Below are positions 35,450 to 44,608 of a DNA stretch of 64,000 bases, piece after piece. The notes under the pieces were generated by a model that was not told the DNA's origin, did no database searches, and worked only from the letters and a program-made list of their open reading frames with translations. Source of the stretch: Methanobacterium sp. BRmetb2 (GTDB lineage: Archaea; Methanobacteriota; Methanobacteria; Methanobacteriales; Methanobacteriaceae); the NCBI GenBank assembly GCA_003491285.1, contig CP022705.1:679501-743500 (forward strand), read 5' to 3'. Each line of letters opens with the position of its first letter. Positions within the stretch are counted from its first letter, which is position 1. The position numbers and the translations under genes are program-made.

Positions 35450-35932
35450 TTATTTGACTAATTCTTCTCCCTTGTCAATCACGATTCTACATGGTACGGG
35501 TAGCTTCATAGCAGCTCTTCTTAATGCTTCTTTTATATCTTTAAAGTTTTTCTTATTGGAATGGATAGTTAAAACTTTTTGATTAGGTTTTACTATTGCA
35601 ACTGAACTTACAGGTTTACCGAAAGCTTTTCTCATACCATCCTGAACCCGGTCCGCACCAGCCCCAGTTGCCATTGGATTTTCTCGCACTATGTGGTGTG
35701 GATATACCCTTAACTTAAGGTGGTATCCCATTCTACCTGCTTTTCTCTGCATATATCTATTTGAAGCAATTCTTGCTGCTTCTAATGCATTGTGTTTAAT
35801 ATGTGCCGGCTCTTTAACTGCTAAACTAAGAGATAATGGGAATTCCGCTGATAGATTACCCATATCATATTGAACAATTCGTGAGCCTGGAATTTTACGT
35901 ATATACTCTTTTCTTGTGTATGCTCTTACCAT
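35450..35932 (-). CDS. rpl10e: Large ribosomal subunit protein uL16 (L10e)
   Basis: The 160-residue basic protein matches archaeal L10e: N-terminal RAYTRKEYIRKIPGSRIVQY, middle RKAGRMGYHLKLRVYPHHI and GAGADRVQDGMRKAFGKPV. It binds 23S rRNA near the elbow of A-site tRNA. Behind the AGGAGG site at 35939-35944 and with a TATA-like TTTTATAAGACC on the minus strand upstream, it is probably transcribed with ppsA. Confidence 0.95.
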   Translation of the reverse strand: MVRAYTRKEYIRKIPGSRIVQYDMGNLSAEFPLSLSLAVKEPAHIKHNALEAARIASNRYMQRKAGRMGYHLKLRVYPHHIVRENPMATGAGADRVQDGMRKAFGKPVSSVAIVKPNQKVLTIHSNKKNFKDIKEALRRAAMKLPVPCRIVIDKGEELVK

Positions 35933-36079
35933 AAATAATCCTCCTAATAAAAATTTGAGTGTGAATTTTATACCTTAAAATTGGTCTTATAAAACTTTAA
36001 GTTCACAGTCTTAATAAACCTTCTCCTTAATATATAACCATATTATTACTATAATTAATACAGTCATATAATTACCAAC

Positions 36080-36100
36080 ATAACCAAAGATATTGGTTAT
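36080..36100. promoter_or_regulatory. Perfect palindrome upstream of cooC, candidate operator 1
   Basis: ATAACCAA (36080-36087), five bases, TTGGTTAT (36093-36100): an 8-bp perfect inverted repeat. It lies immediately upstream of a TATA-like TATTCATATAAT (36101-36112 region). The same arrangement recurs 39 bp downstream. A dimeric repressor or activator is implied; its identity is unknown. Confidence 0.6.
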
Positions 36101-36118
36101 TATTCATATAATACCTAT

Positions 36119-36139
36119 ATAACCAAGTTTATCAGTTAT
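36119..36139. promoter_or_regulatory. Imperfect palindrome upstream of cooC, candidate operator 2
   Basis: ATAACCAA (36119-36126), five bases, TCAGTTAT (36132-36139): the same half-site and spacing as operator 1 with two mismatches in the second arm. It would cover the expected transcription start of the cooC gene (ATG 36157). A further lone half-site, ATAACCAT, occurs at 36034-36041. Confidence 0.5.
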
Positions 36140-36156
36140 AAAAAGATGGTGAAAAC

Positions 36157-36933
36157 ATGAAAATTGCAATAACGGGAAAAGGAGGGGTGGGTAAAACAAC
36201 CCTTTCTAGTACTTTATCATGTATCTTGTCACAGACTTATAAAGTATTCGCTATAGATGCTGATCCAGACATGAACCTGGCATCAAGCCTGGGTATTCAT
36301 GAACAAATCACACCTATTTCTAAAATGAGAGATCTTATAAAGGATAGAACTGGTGCAGAGTCGGGATCATCCTTCGGCGAAGTATTCAAGATGAATCCCA
36401 AAATAAATGACTTACCTGAATCATTATCAATTAAATATAACGAAAATTTGAAACTTCTGGTAATGGGGACCGTGGATAAAGGAGGAGAAGGATGTGTCTG
36501 CCCTGCTTCAGTGTTATTAAAAGCACTTATGAGACACATGATCCTCCAAAAGGATGAAATCGTGGTTCTGGATATGGAAGCAGGTATTGAACATTTGGGA
36601 CGTAGAACATCTGAATCTGTAGATCTAATGATCGTGGTAGTAGAACCCAGCCTTAAATCAGTTGAAACTGCTAAAAGAATTAAAAATCTGGCAACCGATA
36701 TTGGAGTTAAAAATATAACTGCCGTTATAAATAAAGCGTCTAATAAAGCAGAAGAAAAATTTATCCATTTAAAATTAGATGAAATAGACATTAAAGTAAT
36801 TGGATGCATTCCTCTTGACAGTAATATTGTCAGGGCAGATATGGAAGGAAACCCTTTGATAAATTATCCAGATTCGCCTGCATTTAAGTCAATAGAAAAT
36901 ATTGCAGAAAGTATTTTAAGTTTTAAACAATGA
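36157..36933 (+). CDS. cooC: CooC-type nickel-insertion ATPase
   Basis: A MinD/SIMIBI-class P-loop ATPase of 258 residues: deviant Walker A GKGGVGKTTLS, switch AIDADPDMNLASSLG, and the metal-binding pair CVC in GGEGCVCPASVLL, which is the CooC signature. CooC dimers load nickel into the C-cluster of carbon monoxide dehydrogenase; methanogens use it for CODH/acetyl-CoA synthase, the CO2-to-acetyl-CoA step. The upstream palindrome pair suggests specific regulation. It is followed at 10 bp by pcc1. Confidence 0.85.
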   Translation: MKIAITGKGGVGKTTLSSTLSCILSQTYKVFAIDADPDMNLASSLGIHEQITPISKMRDLIKDRTGAESGSSFGEVFKMNPKINDLPESLSIKYNENLKLLVMGTVDKGGEGCVCPASVLLKALMRHMILQKDEIVVLDMEAGIEHLGRRTSESVDLMIVVVEPSLKSVETAKRIKNLATDIGVKNITAVINKASNKAEEKFIHLKLDEIDIKVIGCIPLDSNIVRADMEGNPLINYPDSPAFKSIENIAESILSFKQ

Positions 36934-36943
36934 TCTAAAAAAT

Positions 36944-37168
36944 ATGCATATAAAAACCAAAATAACCTTTGTTTACCACCAGGAATTTCAGGCAAAAACA
37001 GCACATGAGTCACTAAAACCAGATAATATGGATTTTATTGATTCTCATATTGATAATAATCATCTAATTTATGAATTAAAAGGGAATTCTTTGAGAACTA
37101 TTTTGGCAACTGTTGATGATCTGATATTTTGTGAAATGATGTCAGAAAAAATTTTAGATTCAATCTAA
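36944..37168 (+). CDS. KEOPS complex subunit Pcc1-like protein
   Basis: The 74-residue product, KITFVYHQEFQAKTAHESLK then LIYELKGNSLRTILATVDDL, matches the small Pcc1 dimerisation subunit of KEOPS, the complex that makes t6A37 in ANN-decoding tRNAs. It begins 10 bp after cooC without a strong ribosome site, so translation may be coupled. The next gene is serS. Small proteins of this family diverge fast, so confidence is moderate. Confidence 0.72.
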   Translation: MHIKTKITFVYHQEFQAKTAHESLKPDNMDFIDSHIDNNHLIYELKGNSLRTILATVDDLIFCEMMSEKILDSI

Positions 37169-37243
37169 TAAAGGAAAATTAATTATTTAAAAAAATTTTT
37201 AAACAGATTTATAAAATTATTATTTGTTAGAAGGTGATTTAAA

Positions 37244-38791
37244 ATGAAATTTAAACTTAAAGGGAAAATCACGTTCAGTAAAGATGCACAAGAAGCTGAA
37301 AAAGATATTGAAAAGTTTATAGATTATGCTAACCATGACCTCTTTCAAAAAGGGGTTCCTGAAGAACAAAAAGAGGATGCCTCCTACATAAAAAACTGGA
37401 ATTTAGAGGACAATACACTACATATAACCATTGAATCTGGAAGACGTGGAAGGGCTCATGATGCACTTTTACGGATGAAAAAACCGTTACTACAAATTAT
37501 GGGACCTAAATATCATGTGGGGGTAAGAAAGATTCATGTAAGTGAATATGAAATCCAGATACCTACCACTAGAAAAATCGATCTAAGCGACATGCCATAT
37601 GTAGCTGAATTTGAAACTATAGATGACGTGATCATTATCAAGTTCCAGGACTTGGAGGAAGGAGACCTTAGAAGACACGTGGTTGACCGGGTAATAAAAC
37701 AGGTGCTGGCTGAAACTGAAAAAGATACGGTTACAACCGAAGGTCCCAGTGATATCTTAACTAAACAGGTTACCAAAATAGAACCCGGCACAATAGTATC
37801 CAAAAGCCAAAAACAAAAGTTCTTTTTTGAAGGCGACGCCACAGAAGAGGCTGCAAAACTGGGATGGGTCAAGAAGTTTCCAGGAAAAGGACAATGGTTC
37901 TACGGACCAAAGCTTATTGCCTTACAACGAACCATAGAAGAGATATTTCTGGAGGAATTAGTCTACAAAATGGACTTTGTAGAGTGCATGTGGCCTAAAC
38001 TGATACCAATTCCAGTGATGAACAAAATGCGTTACCTTGAAGGACTCCCAGAGGGAATGTACTATTGTTCTGCTCCCCGTAGAGACCCTGAAATTTTTGA
38101 AAAGTTCAAACAAGAAGTTGTAATTAAAAAAGACGTTCCAATTGACCTCTTAAAAGAAGGGCTTAAAGATCCTTCCTATGTCCTAGCACCAGCCCAGTGT
38201 GAACCATTCTACGAATTCTTCTCTCACGAAGTAGTTGATGAATCAGAATTACCCATAAAGTTTTTTGACCGTAGTGGCTGGACATACCGATGGGAAGCTG
38301 GAGGAGCCAAAGGACTGGATCGGGTTCATGAATTCCAACGAGTGGAACTGGTATGGCTTGGAAAACCAGATGATGTGGAGAAAATAAGAGACACCACTGT
38401 GAATATATCCCAAAAAATCGCCGATGATATGGAACTGGAGTGGTATACAGAAGTGGGCGATGATCCATTCTACCTGGAAGGCCGAAAAGTGGAAGAACGA
38501 GGAATCCAATTCCCAGATATTCCTAAATATGAAATGAGACTTGTTGCGCCTAATCAAAGTAAAGGAGTTGCTGTGGTATCCGCTAATGTACATGGAACTC
38601 ATTTTACTGAAGGATTTTCCATCAAAGAAGCCCATAAACATGTTCTGTGGACTGGTTGTTTGGGTATCGGTATTTCCCGGTGGATATTTGGATTTTTAGC
38701 TCAGAAAGGTTTTAATCCAGAAAACTGGCCAAAAGATGTAAAAGAAAGAGTTAACGATGTTAAAGTGCCAAAGATCTTAACCTGGCCTTAA
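37244..38791 (+). CDS. serS: Type-2 (methanogen-type) seryl-tRNA synthetase
   Basis: Charges tRNA-Ser. The 515-residue protein is of the rare zinc-dependent form limited to methanogenic archaea, unrelated in its N-terminus to common SerRS: LKGKITFSKDAQEAEKDIEKF at the start (quoted in part), the active-site zinc ligand region APAQCEPFYEFF, WTYRWEAGGAKGLDRVHEF (motif 2) and LGIGISRWIFGFLAQKG (motif 3). Ribosome site AGGTGA before ATG 37244 and a TATA-like TTTATAAAAT upstream show an own promoter. Confidence 0.95.
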   Translation: MKFKLKGKITFSKDAQEAEKDIEKFIDYANHDLFQKGVPEEQKEDASYIKNWNLEDNTLHITIESGRRGRAHDALLRMKKPLLQIMGPKYHVGVRKIHVSEYEIQIPTTRKIDLSDMPYVAEFETIDDVIIIKFQDLEEGDLRRHVVDRVIKQVLAETEKDTVTTEGPSDILTKQVTKIEPGTIVSKSQKQKFFFEGDATEEAAKLGWVKKFPGKGQWFYGPKLIALQRTIEEIFLEELVYKMDFVECMWPKLIPIPVMNKMRYLEGLPEGMYYCSAPRRDPEIFEKFKQEVVIKKDVPIDLLKEGLKDPSYVLAPAQCEPFYEFFSHEVVDESELPIKFFDRSGWTYRWEAGGAKGLDRVHEFQRVELVWLGKPDDVEKIRDTTVNISQKIADDMELEWYTEVGDDPFYLEGRKVEERGIQFPDIPKYEMRLVAPNQSKGVAVVSANVHGTHFTEGFSIKEAHKHVLWTGCLGIGISRWIFGFLAQKGFNPENWPKDVKERVNDVKVPKILTWP

Positions 38792-38852
38792 ATAAATCCG
38801 ATAAATAAGTTTTTAATTTAAAAATAAATAAAAAATTAAAAGGAATCAATGA

Positions 38853-39755
38853 TTATTCCTTTTTTTCTTCTTCAATTTTTTCTTCTACTTCTTCAGCAAC
38901 TGTAGATTCTTCTTTAGCTTCTTCTGCAATCTCTTCGGCTACTTCTTCCGCACCTTTAACTTCTTCAGCTACTTCTTCAGCTACTTCTTCGGCTACTTCT
39001 TCCGCACCTTTAACTTCTTCAGCTAGTTCTTCAGCTGCTGCAGCTTCTTCTGCCTTTTTCTCAAAGACATCGGTAAATTCCACTTTTTCAATACCTTCAA
39101 TGTTTTCCCAAACATCACGTGCAATGCGGAATCTGGCAAAAGTTATGTCCATGTAAGGTTTTTGATCAAAGCGGGCCATTTCATCCATTTGTATTACGAC
39201 TTTACCATCTTCTAGTTCTATCTGGGTTTTATCCAGGTCTAAATTACCGGCAGGATAGTGTAATTCTATCATGCTTTTGATCTTGTCCATGTCATCATCA
39301 ATTATCTTTTCAACCTTAACATCGTAAACCAGATTTTTACCTGCTAATTCATGGTTGAAATCAACGTTAACTCTTCCGCCGCTTATACTTCTAATGATAC
39401 CATTATGTCCTTCTGAAGTTATGGTCATTCCCACGTATGGTTTTATGTTCTGTTTTTTAAATTCTCGCATAGGGACCAGTTGTATGAGTTTAGAGTCTCT
39501 TTTACCAAATGCTTCTTCTGGAGTTAGCTCCACGATTTTTTCTTCGCCTTCATCCATGCCCACTAAAGCTTCATCAAGACCTTTTAATACATGGCCACCT
39601 GCCACTACTATTGGTATTGGTCCGTAATTTTTATTTTCAACAAGTATTCCTGCCTCTTCTGCCACACTTTCAATTGTGGTGTCAAAAACATCACCTGTTT
39701 CCTTTGTTTTTGCTGTATATTCTAATCTTATAAAATCTCCTTCTTTCACTGCCAT
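38853..39755 (-). CDS. FKBP/SlyD-type peptidyl-prolyl isomerase with acidic repeat tail
   Basis: The 300-residue protein has an FKBP core (KEGDFIRLEYTAKTKETGDV, then HVLKGLDEALVGMDEGEEK) with an inserted IF domain as in SlyD, then a second alpha/beta domain (about 155-225, IDDDMDKIKSMIELHYP). The acidic tail contains AEEVAEEVAEEVKGAEEV repeated; its DNA has a 54-bp direct repeat, with ACTTCTTCCGCACC at both 38941 and 38995. It assists folding by proline isomerisation. The tail probably varies in length between strains. Its start overlaps the next gene by 10 nt. Confidence 0.88.
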   Translation of the reverse strand: MAVKEGDFIRLEYTAKTKETGDVFDTTIESVAEEAGILVENKNYGPIPIVVAGGHVLKGLDEALVGMDEGEEKIVELTPEEAFGKRDSKLIQLVPMREFKKQNIKPYVGMTITSEGHNGIIRSISGGRVNVDFNHELAGKNLVYDVKVEKIIDDDMDKIKSMIELHYPAGNLDLDKTQIELEDGKVVIQMDEMARFDQKPYMDITFARFRIARDVWENIEGIEKVEFTDVFEKKAEEAAAAEELAEEVKGAEEVAEEVAEEVAEEVKGAEEVAEEIAEEAKEESTVAEEVEEKIEEEKKE

Positions 39756-40897
39756 ATCTCTAGCCTCCTGTGTGTTATTTTTTCATTAAACTTTTTTAAA
39801 ATGTTTTTATTTTTGAAATTTAATATTCTTATTATAGATGGATAAGAATCTATATATTTTGATATTTGATCCTTATTTATTCTTGCCTCTAATGATGATA
39901 AAATCCTTTGCTTATAATGACGGCTGAATCCCCATGAAATAATTTTTTCAATCTCCTCTAAACTTTCAAAAGGACGCCCTTCAATCATATTCTGGGCAGT
40001 AACATCATTGATAAGATTCAATGAAGCTAAATCATCCAAACTACTTTGGTTTACAACTTCCAGTATTCTCTCCTGGTCCCTTATATCATTTAGGGGTGCT
40101 CGATTATTCGCTATTTCTTCTTTTAAAACTGCAATAGTTTCAGATGGTAACATTTCCTTAGCAGATTCAAAATCGCCATTGGAAACGAATTGTCTGATTT
40201 TTGTGCCGCTGACTCCTTCCACACGTTTTACAAATATGAATTTATCCTTAAAGTTAAACCCAACCTTTTTCAGAGACTTGGAAAGGGATACTATTACGTA
40301 GTTATCTTCATCCAGTTTTCCCTCTTTTAAGACTTTTTTACTTTCCACATCAACGAACTTGTAGGGTTTAGGGGCGACTGCCTTACCCTTATTTATATGT
40401 TCTAATATTTCATTAAAGCCTTCTACTGGTTTATATCCTCGGGGGATGAAATCCGTGTTTAAAGCTTGAAACATTTTGGCTAAACACAGCGAATATTGTC
40501 CGGATCCCATAATACCCATTGGTGGTCCTTCTACTACCACGTCCGCCCCCACATTCACCGCGGCCTTAGCACGGGCCTGGCGTGTCATTATATAGGGCAT
40601 ACCCCTACCATTTCGCTCGAAAAGTCCGGGAACCACTGCAACAAAAATGGCATCTGGCTCTTTTTCCTTTGCTTTCATCATACAGTGGCGGTGACCAAGG
40701 TGCAAAGGAGAATATTCCGTGAAATCAGCCATTATCTTAACTGTGCCAGTTGGTTCCTGCAACAAAGGTTCATTACTTAGATCATCAAAGAATATTTTCC
40801 TATCCCGTTTAATTAAATCTCTGATAAAATCAGTTTGTGATACCATAGACACACACATACCATTATGTAAATTTTGGGATAAAATATTTATTATCAA
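39746..40897 (-). CDS. Nucleotidyltransferase related to TmcAL/YlbM
   Basis: The product (383 residues from 40897; 365 if it starts at ATG 40843, MVSQTDFIRDL) has an HxGH-class adenylyl/cytidylyltransferase core: DFTEYSPLHLGHRHCMMKAK, the later VVPGLFERNGRGMPYI and GVSGTKIRQFVSNGD. This is the layout of the YlbM/TmcAL family (tRNA-Met cytidine acetate ligase), but the archaeal members are divergent and may have another substrate. The C-terminal third is helical and tRNA-binding-like. It overlaps the FKBP start by 10 nt, so the two are co-transcribed. Confidence 0.68.
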   Translation of the reverse strand: MIINILSQNLHNGMCVSMVSQTDFIRDLIKRDRKIFFDDLSNEPLLQEPTGTVKIMADFTEYSPLHLGHRHCMMKAKEKEPDAIFVAVVPGLFERNGRGMPYIMTRQARAKAAVNVGADVVVEGPPMGIMGSGQYSLCLAKMFQALNTDFIPRGYKPVEGFNEILEHINKGKAVAPKPYKFVDVESKKVLKEGKLDEDNYVIVSLSKSLKKVGFNFKDKFIFVKRVEGVSGTKIRQFVSNGDFESAKEMLPSETIAVLKEEIANNRAPLNDIRDQERILEVVNQSSLDDLASLNLINDVTAQNMIEGRPFESLEEIEKIISWGFSRHYKQRILSSLEARINKDQISKYIDSYPSIIRILNFKNKNILKKFNEKITHRRLEIWQ

Positions 40898-41024
40898 TAT
40901 TATTATAGAACTGACTCTTTTTTTAGAAGATTTTAACTTAAGCGTTAATTTAATTTATCATGACTACGTTTAATTTCAAAAAATATATAGACTGGATTTT
41001 ATAATATCTTACTGAGGACTTATC

Positions 41025-41540
41025 ATGAAATTTAAACATCTAATCACTATTCTTGTATTTGTTATAGCTGTTATTTCAGTATGTGGATGCCTAGAAAGTA
41101 AAAAAACCTTTGAAGATAATGAAATATCCTTTGATTATCCATCCCAGTGGAAAACAGGCGAAGTTATGGACCTGCCTGGAGCCATTATTAGTGTTAGAAA
41201 TGGAAATACAGATGTTATCATATCTAAAAATAAAATGAACAATAGTTCTAGTTTAAAAGATTATTACAACAATTTTAAAGAGAATAATAAAAAAAGTTTA
41301 GTAAAATACTGTTATGAACTCATATCCGAGAAGACTCTGAAGGTAGATAATACCGACGCTTATGAGATAATTTATAAAATTGGATGCAATGATACTCAAA
41401 CTCGTCAACAGCATCGAACTATTTTCACAGCAAAAAATGGCTATCTATATACTATATCTTGTACAGTTATACCTCCCGAAGAATTTGATAATCAAAAAAA
41501 TGATTTAGACATTATAATTGAAAGTTTTCATGTGAAATAA
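41025..41540 (+). CDS. PsbP-like lipoprotein
   Basis: The 171-residue product has a lipoprotein signal (basic start MKFKHL, hydrophobic ITILVFVIAVISV, lipobox CGCL, Cys near residue 22) and a PsbP-type fold hint (ISFDYPSQWKTGE ... DVIISKN ... IIESFHV). It is a distant relative of the lipoprotein at 7083-7520, and both are outward-facing. It lies 23 bp before pyrC and may be co-transcribed with it, with no evident functional tie. Confidence 0.68.
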   Translation: MKFKHLITILVFVIAVISVCGCLESKKTFEDNEISFDYPSQWKTGEVMDLPGAIISVRNGNTDVIISKNKMNNSSSLKDYYNNFKENNKKSLVKYCYELISEKTLKVDNTDAYEIIYKIGCNDTQTRQQHRTIFTAKNGYLYTISCTVIPPEEFDNQKNDLDIIIESFHVK

Positions 41541-41563
41541 TGTTTTAAACAAATGGTGTTTTA

Positions 41564-42850
41564 ATGATGGACCTGTGCATTGTAAACTGCAAAATACCTC
41601 CCATGAAATCAGAATGCTGTATAACTGTGAATAATGGAAAAATAATATCCATTAAAAAACTTCCAACAAAAAGTGATGATATAATTGATTTGAAGGGTAA
41701 AACAGTTTTGCCAGGATTGATAGATGTTCACGTCCATCTAAGAGATCCTGGGTTAACTGAAAAGGAAGATTTTAGAACCGGAACCATGGCAGCGGCGCAT
41801 GGAGGATTTACCACAGTTTTTGACATGCCCAACACCCTCCCCCCTACAAATACTGTTGATGCATTTTGTCAGAAAATGGAGATAGCTCAAAAGAAAAGTT
41901 TAGTAGATTATGGTTTGCATGCCGGTGTTGGAGATCTGGATGAAATAAAAGAAATTGCCAAACTGAAACCAGTGTCTTTTAAAATTTTTATGGACCTAAT
42001 AGACAACAAATTCTTAATAGAATCTTTCCAGCAAATATCAAAGTTAAAATATAACCCTATAATTTCTTTGCATGCGGAAGATGGTAACATTGTCCAGTAC
42101 TGCACCTCTCAAATCATGAAGAAAATTGATTTAAAACCTGAATTATATGCAAAAGCCCGGCCCCCATTGGCTGAAATAATATCTTTATCCAATGCCATTG
42201 AAATGGCCAAATACATAGGAAATAAAATTCATATTTGTCATTTGAGTACAATAGAATCCTTAAAATTAGTTAAAAAAGCTAAAAAAGAGGGTTGTGATAT
42301 AACTGCTGAGATAACACCTCATCACTTATTTTTAAACTCGGATTATCTCAGATTGAAAGGTAATTTTGCTAAAACTAATCCTCCTCTTCGTTCAAATAAA
42401 TATAAAATTGGAATAAGCCAACTAGAGGAACTAGATATGATTGGAACAGATCACGCACCCCATAGAATTGTTGAAAAAAATCAGGACGTTTGGAATGCTC
42501 CACCAGGTGTTCCTAATCTGGAAACTGCACTTCCACTTCTTTTAACTGAATTTAATAGGGGAAATATTAGTCTAGAACTTATTAAGAGATTGTTGTGTGA
42601 AAATCCATCAAAAAGATTTAACTTAAAAAGTAAAGGTTTCATAAAAAAAGGGTTAGATGCAGACTTTGTAGTTGTGGATTTGAAAAAAGAGGGAATTATA
42701 AATCCAGAATATTTTAAATCTAAGGCAAAATATTCTCCTTTTGAAGGATTTGAAATTCAAGGAATGCCCGTCATGACACTGGTCAGAGGTAAAGTGGTAA
42801 TGAAAGAAGGAGATATTTTTGAAAATAAGGGAAAATTTGTTTATGATTAA
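41564..42850 (+). CDS. pyrC: Dihydroorotase
   Basis: Closes carbamoyl-aspartate to dihydroorotate in pyrimidine synthesis. The 428-residue class I enzyme has the two metal histidines in DVHVHLRDPG, GGFTTVFDMPNT, the later HAEDG and HLST metal histidines, and the catalytic DHAPH (about residue 300). ATG 41564 or 41567 could be the start. It has a GGTG-type site (41552-41556 region). Confidence 0.94.
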   Translation: MMDLCIVNCKIPPMKSECCITVNNGKIISIKKLPTKSDDIIDLKGKTVLPGLIDVHVHLRDPGLTEKEDFRTGTMAAAHGGFTTVFDMPNTLPPTNTVDAFCQKMEIAQKKSLVDYGLHAGVGDLDEIKEIAKLKPVSFKIFMDLIDNKFLIESFQQISKLKYNPIISLHAEDGNIVQYCTSQIMKKIDLKPELYAKARPPLAEIISLSNAIEMAKYIGNKIHICHLSTIESLKLVKKAKKEGCDITAEITPHHLFLNSDYLRLKGNFAKTNPPLRSNKYKIGISQLEELDMIGTDHAPHRIVEKNQDVWNAPPGVPNLETALPLLLTEFNRGNISLELIKRLLCENPSKRFNLKSKGFIKKGLDADFVVVDLKKEGIINPEYFKSKAKYSPFEGFEIQGMPVMTLVRGKVVMKEGDIFENKGKFVYD

Positions 42851-42989
42851 CTTTTTATTATTCTTTTAATAAACTTCTTTTTTTAAAATTATAGAATTGA
42901 ATATTCTACCAAAAATTAGATGGATCAAATCTTTTTGAAAAAAATTTATTTAGACAGTTAATTACAATTAAATGAAATTAGGTGATAAA

Positions 42990-43169
42990 ATGTGTGAATC
43001 AAGTGTTTATAGTACTGAAGGCTCACTGATAATGGAAGATGTTATCTATATCAAAATTGACAATGCAAAAATAGATTTAACTGATATTTTAAATCAGAAA
43101 AAAGAGCTAAAAGGTAAAATTGTTGAGATGGATCTTGAAAAGCATAAAATCTATGTAAATTTAGAATAA
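42990..43169 (+). CDS. CooT-like small nickel-binding protein
   Basis: Start ATG 42990 behind AGGTGA (42980-42985); 59 residues. The N-terminal MCESSVY and the following MEDVIYIKIDNAKIDLTDIL match the CooT family, whose founding member is a dimer that binds one Ni(II) through Cys2 and supports CODH maturation. Methanogens often carry such copies; with cooC in the same window a nickel role is plausible. The longer frame from 42972 has no ribosome site. Confidence 0.72.
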   Translation: MCESSVYSTEGSLIMEDVIYIKIDNAKIDLTDILNQKKELKGKIVEMDLEKHKIYVNLE

Positions 43170-43308
43170 GGATAAAAATTGCTGAAAAATAACTCAAATT
43201 TGGGTTAAGAATTAAAAAATTATTTTTTTAGATTTAATATTGAGTTAAGATATTCTTAAAAAAATAGATAATACTGATTTAAGAAAATTCTTAAAAAAAA
43301 ATAGATTT

Positions 43309-43325
43309 TGGTGGAAAATCCACCA
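43309..43325 (-). terminator. Hairpin-T terminator after mvh operon
   Basis: The minus strand after the mvhB stop forms a TGGTGGA / TCCACCA stem (7 bp) with a 3-base loop, followed a few bases later by nine T. It marks the end of the mvhDGAB transcript. Confidence 0.55.
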
Positions 43326-43348
43326 TTAAAAAATTTTTATTTTTGATT

Positions 43349-44587
43349 TTACTTGAGGAATAGTGCTCCTTTTGGACATGCAGGTATACATTGGTCACAA
43401 AGTATACAGAACCCTTTGAGGGGTACTTTATCATCTGTGAGTTTCAGCATGTTGTAAGGACAGACTTCCACACAGTCTCCACATTCTGTACATTTTGCAG
43501 GATTGTACTGTATTCTTTTACGTTTTTCAACTTTTCCATCAATGACTTTGTCCATATCCACTAGGGTTAAGGCGTCATTTGGGCAAGCTACAGTACAGGC
43601 ACCACATCTTGTACACATGGCAAATGATGGTTCTGAATCCACCTTTTCCTCGCCAGGAACTTGCATTCCAGTTTTAGTTACGACTCTTATGGCATCGTTG
43701 GGACATATTTGTGCACATGCTCCAATAAAATCACATTTTTCTTCATCGTATACTAAACCTTCATCACTGGCAGGCGTTGCTGGTTCGAGTTCGACTTCTA
43801 AGTCTATAGCATCTACTGGACAGATATTTTCGCATAAACCACATGCAGTACATATTTCTGGTAATTCTACAGTTAAATTAGATGGATTAACTCCTATGAA
43901 GTCACCAGGACATGCTTCCACACACGTGTTACATCCTATACAAGTATCTGCGTCCAAATCGAATTTGATGATTTCTTTTCCACGTTTTACTGGCTTTTTA
44001 CCAGATATGAATACTGCATTCCATGGGCAGGTCTGAGAACAGATTCCACACTTGATACATGTATCTTCATCAATTTCTATGGTGCCACCTATCTCTGGGA
44101 GAGTTATGGCATTAACTGGACATTCATCTACACACATCCCACATCCAACGCAATCTGCGATGTAAATAGGGCCTTCAATTTCCAGTTCAACTGTTTTAGG
44201 TTCTTTAACTCCTTCAACCCCTATAACTTCAACTGGGCAGATGTCAACACATTTTTGACACATTACACAGTATCCTTGAAGTGGAACTTTTTCAGCCTTT
44301 CCACCACCTAATTTCAAGGTTTGTGGTGGGCAAACTTCTACACATTCTCCACATTCATCACATTTTGCAGGGTTGAAGACTATACGACCTTGAACATTTC
44401 CTTCCTCATCTAAGACCATATCTTCAAGTTTCAAGGCATCTTGTGGACATACTTCTACACATTTTGGCTCCCCTCCACAGATATCACAGTATATCACATC
44501 TTCTGGTGATACTTCGATTGCTGCGGTGGGACATGTGCCTTGACATGCTCCACATCGGATGCAGTCTTCTTTGTTGACTACTATCAT
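43349..44587 (-). CDS. mvhB: Polyferredoxin MvhB
   Basis: The 412-residue protein consists of twelve CxxCxxCxxxCP-type motifs, that is six fused 2[4Fe-4S] ferredoxins, as in MvhB of Methanothermobacter. It is thought to carry electrons between the Mvh hydrogenase, heterodisulfide reductase and formylmethanofuran dehydrogenase. One motif (CDFIGACAQICP, about residue 288) has Ile in place of the second Cys, so that cluster may be missing or 3Fe. It is the last gene of mvhDGAB, 21 bp after mvhA. Confidence 0.93.
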   Translation of the reverse strand: MIVVNKEDCIRCGACQGTCPTAAIEVSPEDVIYCDICGGEPKCVEVCPQDALKLEDMVLDEEGNVQGRIVFNPAKCDECGECVEVCPPQTLKLGGGKAEKVPLQGYCVMCQKCVDICPVEVIGVEGVKEPKTVELEIEGPIYIADCVGCGMCVDECPVNAITLPEIGGTIEIDEDTCIKCGICSQTCPWNAVFISGKKPVKRGKEIIKFDLDADTCIGCNTCVEACPGDFIGVNPSNLTVELPEICTACGLCENICPVDAIDLEVELEPATPASDEGLVYDEEKCDFIGACAQICPNDAIRVVTKTGMQVPGEEKVDSEPSFAMCTRCGACTVACPNDALTLVDMDKVIDGKVEKRKRIQYNPAKCTECGDCVEVCPYNMLKLTDDKVPLKGFCILCDQCIPACPKGALFLK

Positions 44588-44608
44588 TTTTTATTCACCC
44601 CTGGTGAA

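Noticed and set aside
43230..43305. Short direct repeat TTCTTAAAAAAA near the mvhB 3' end as a possible CRISPR or element end
   Set aside because: Only two imperfect AT-rich copies; simple sequence in a terminator region explains it.
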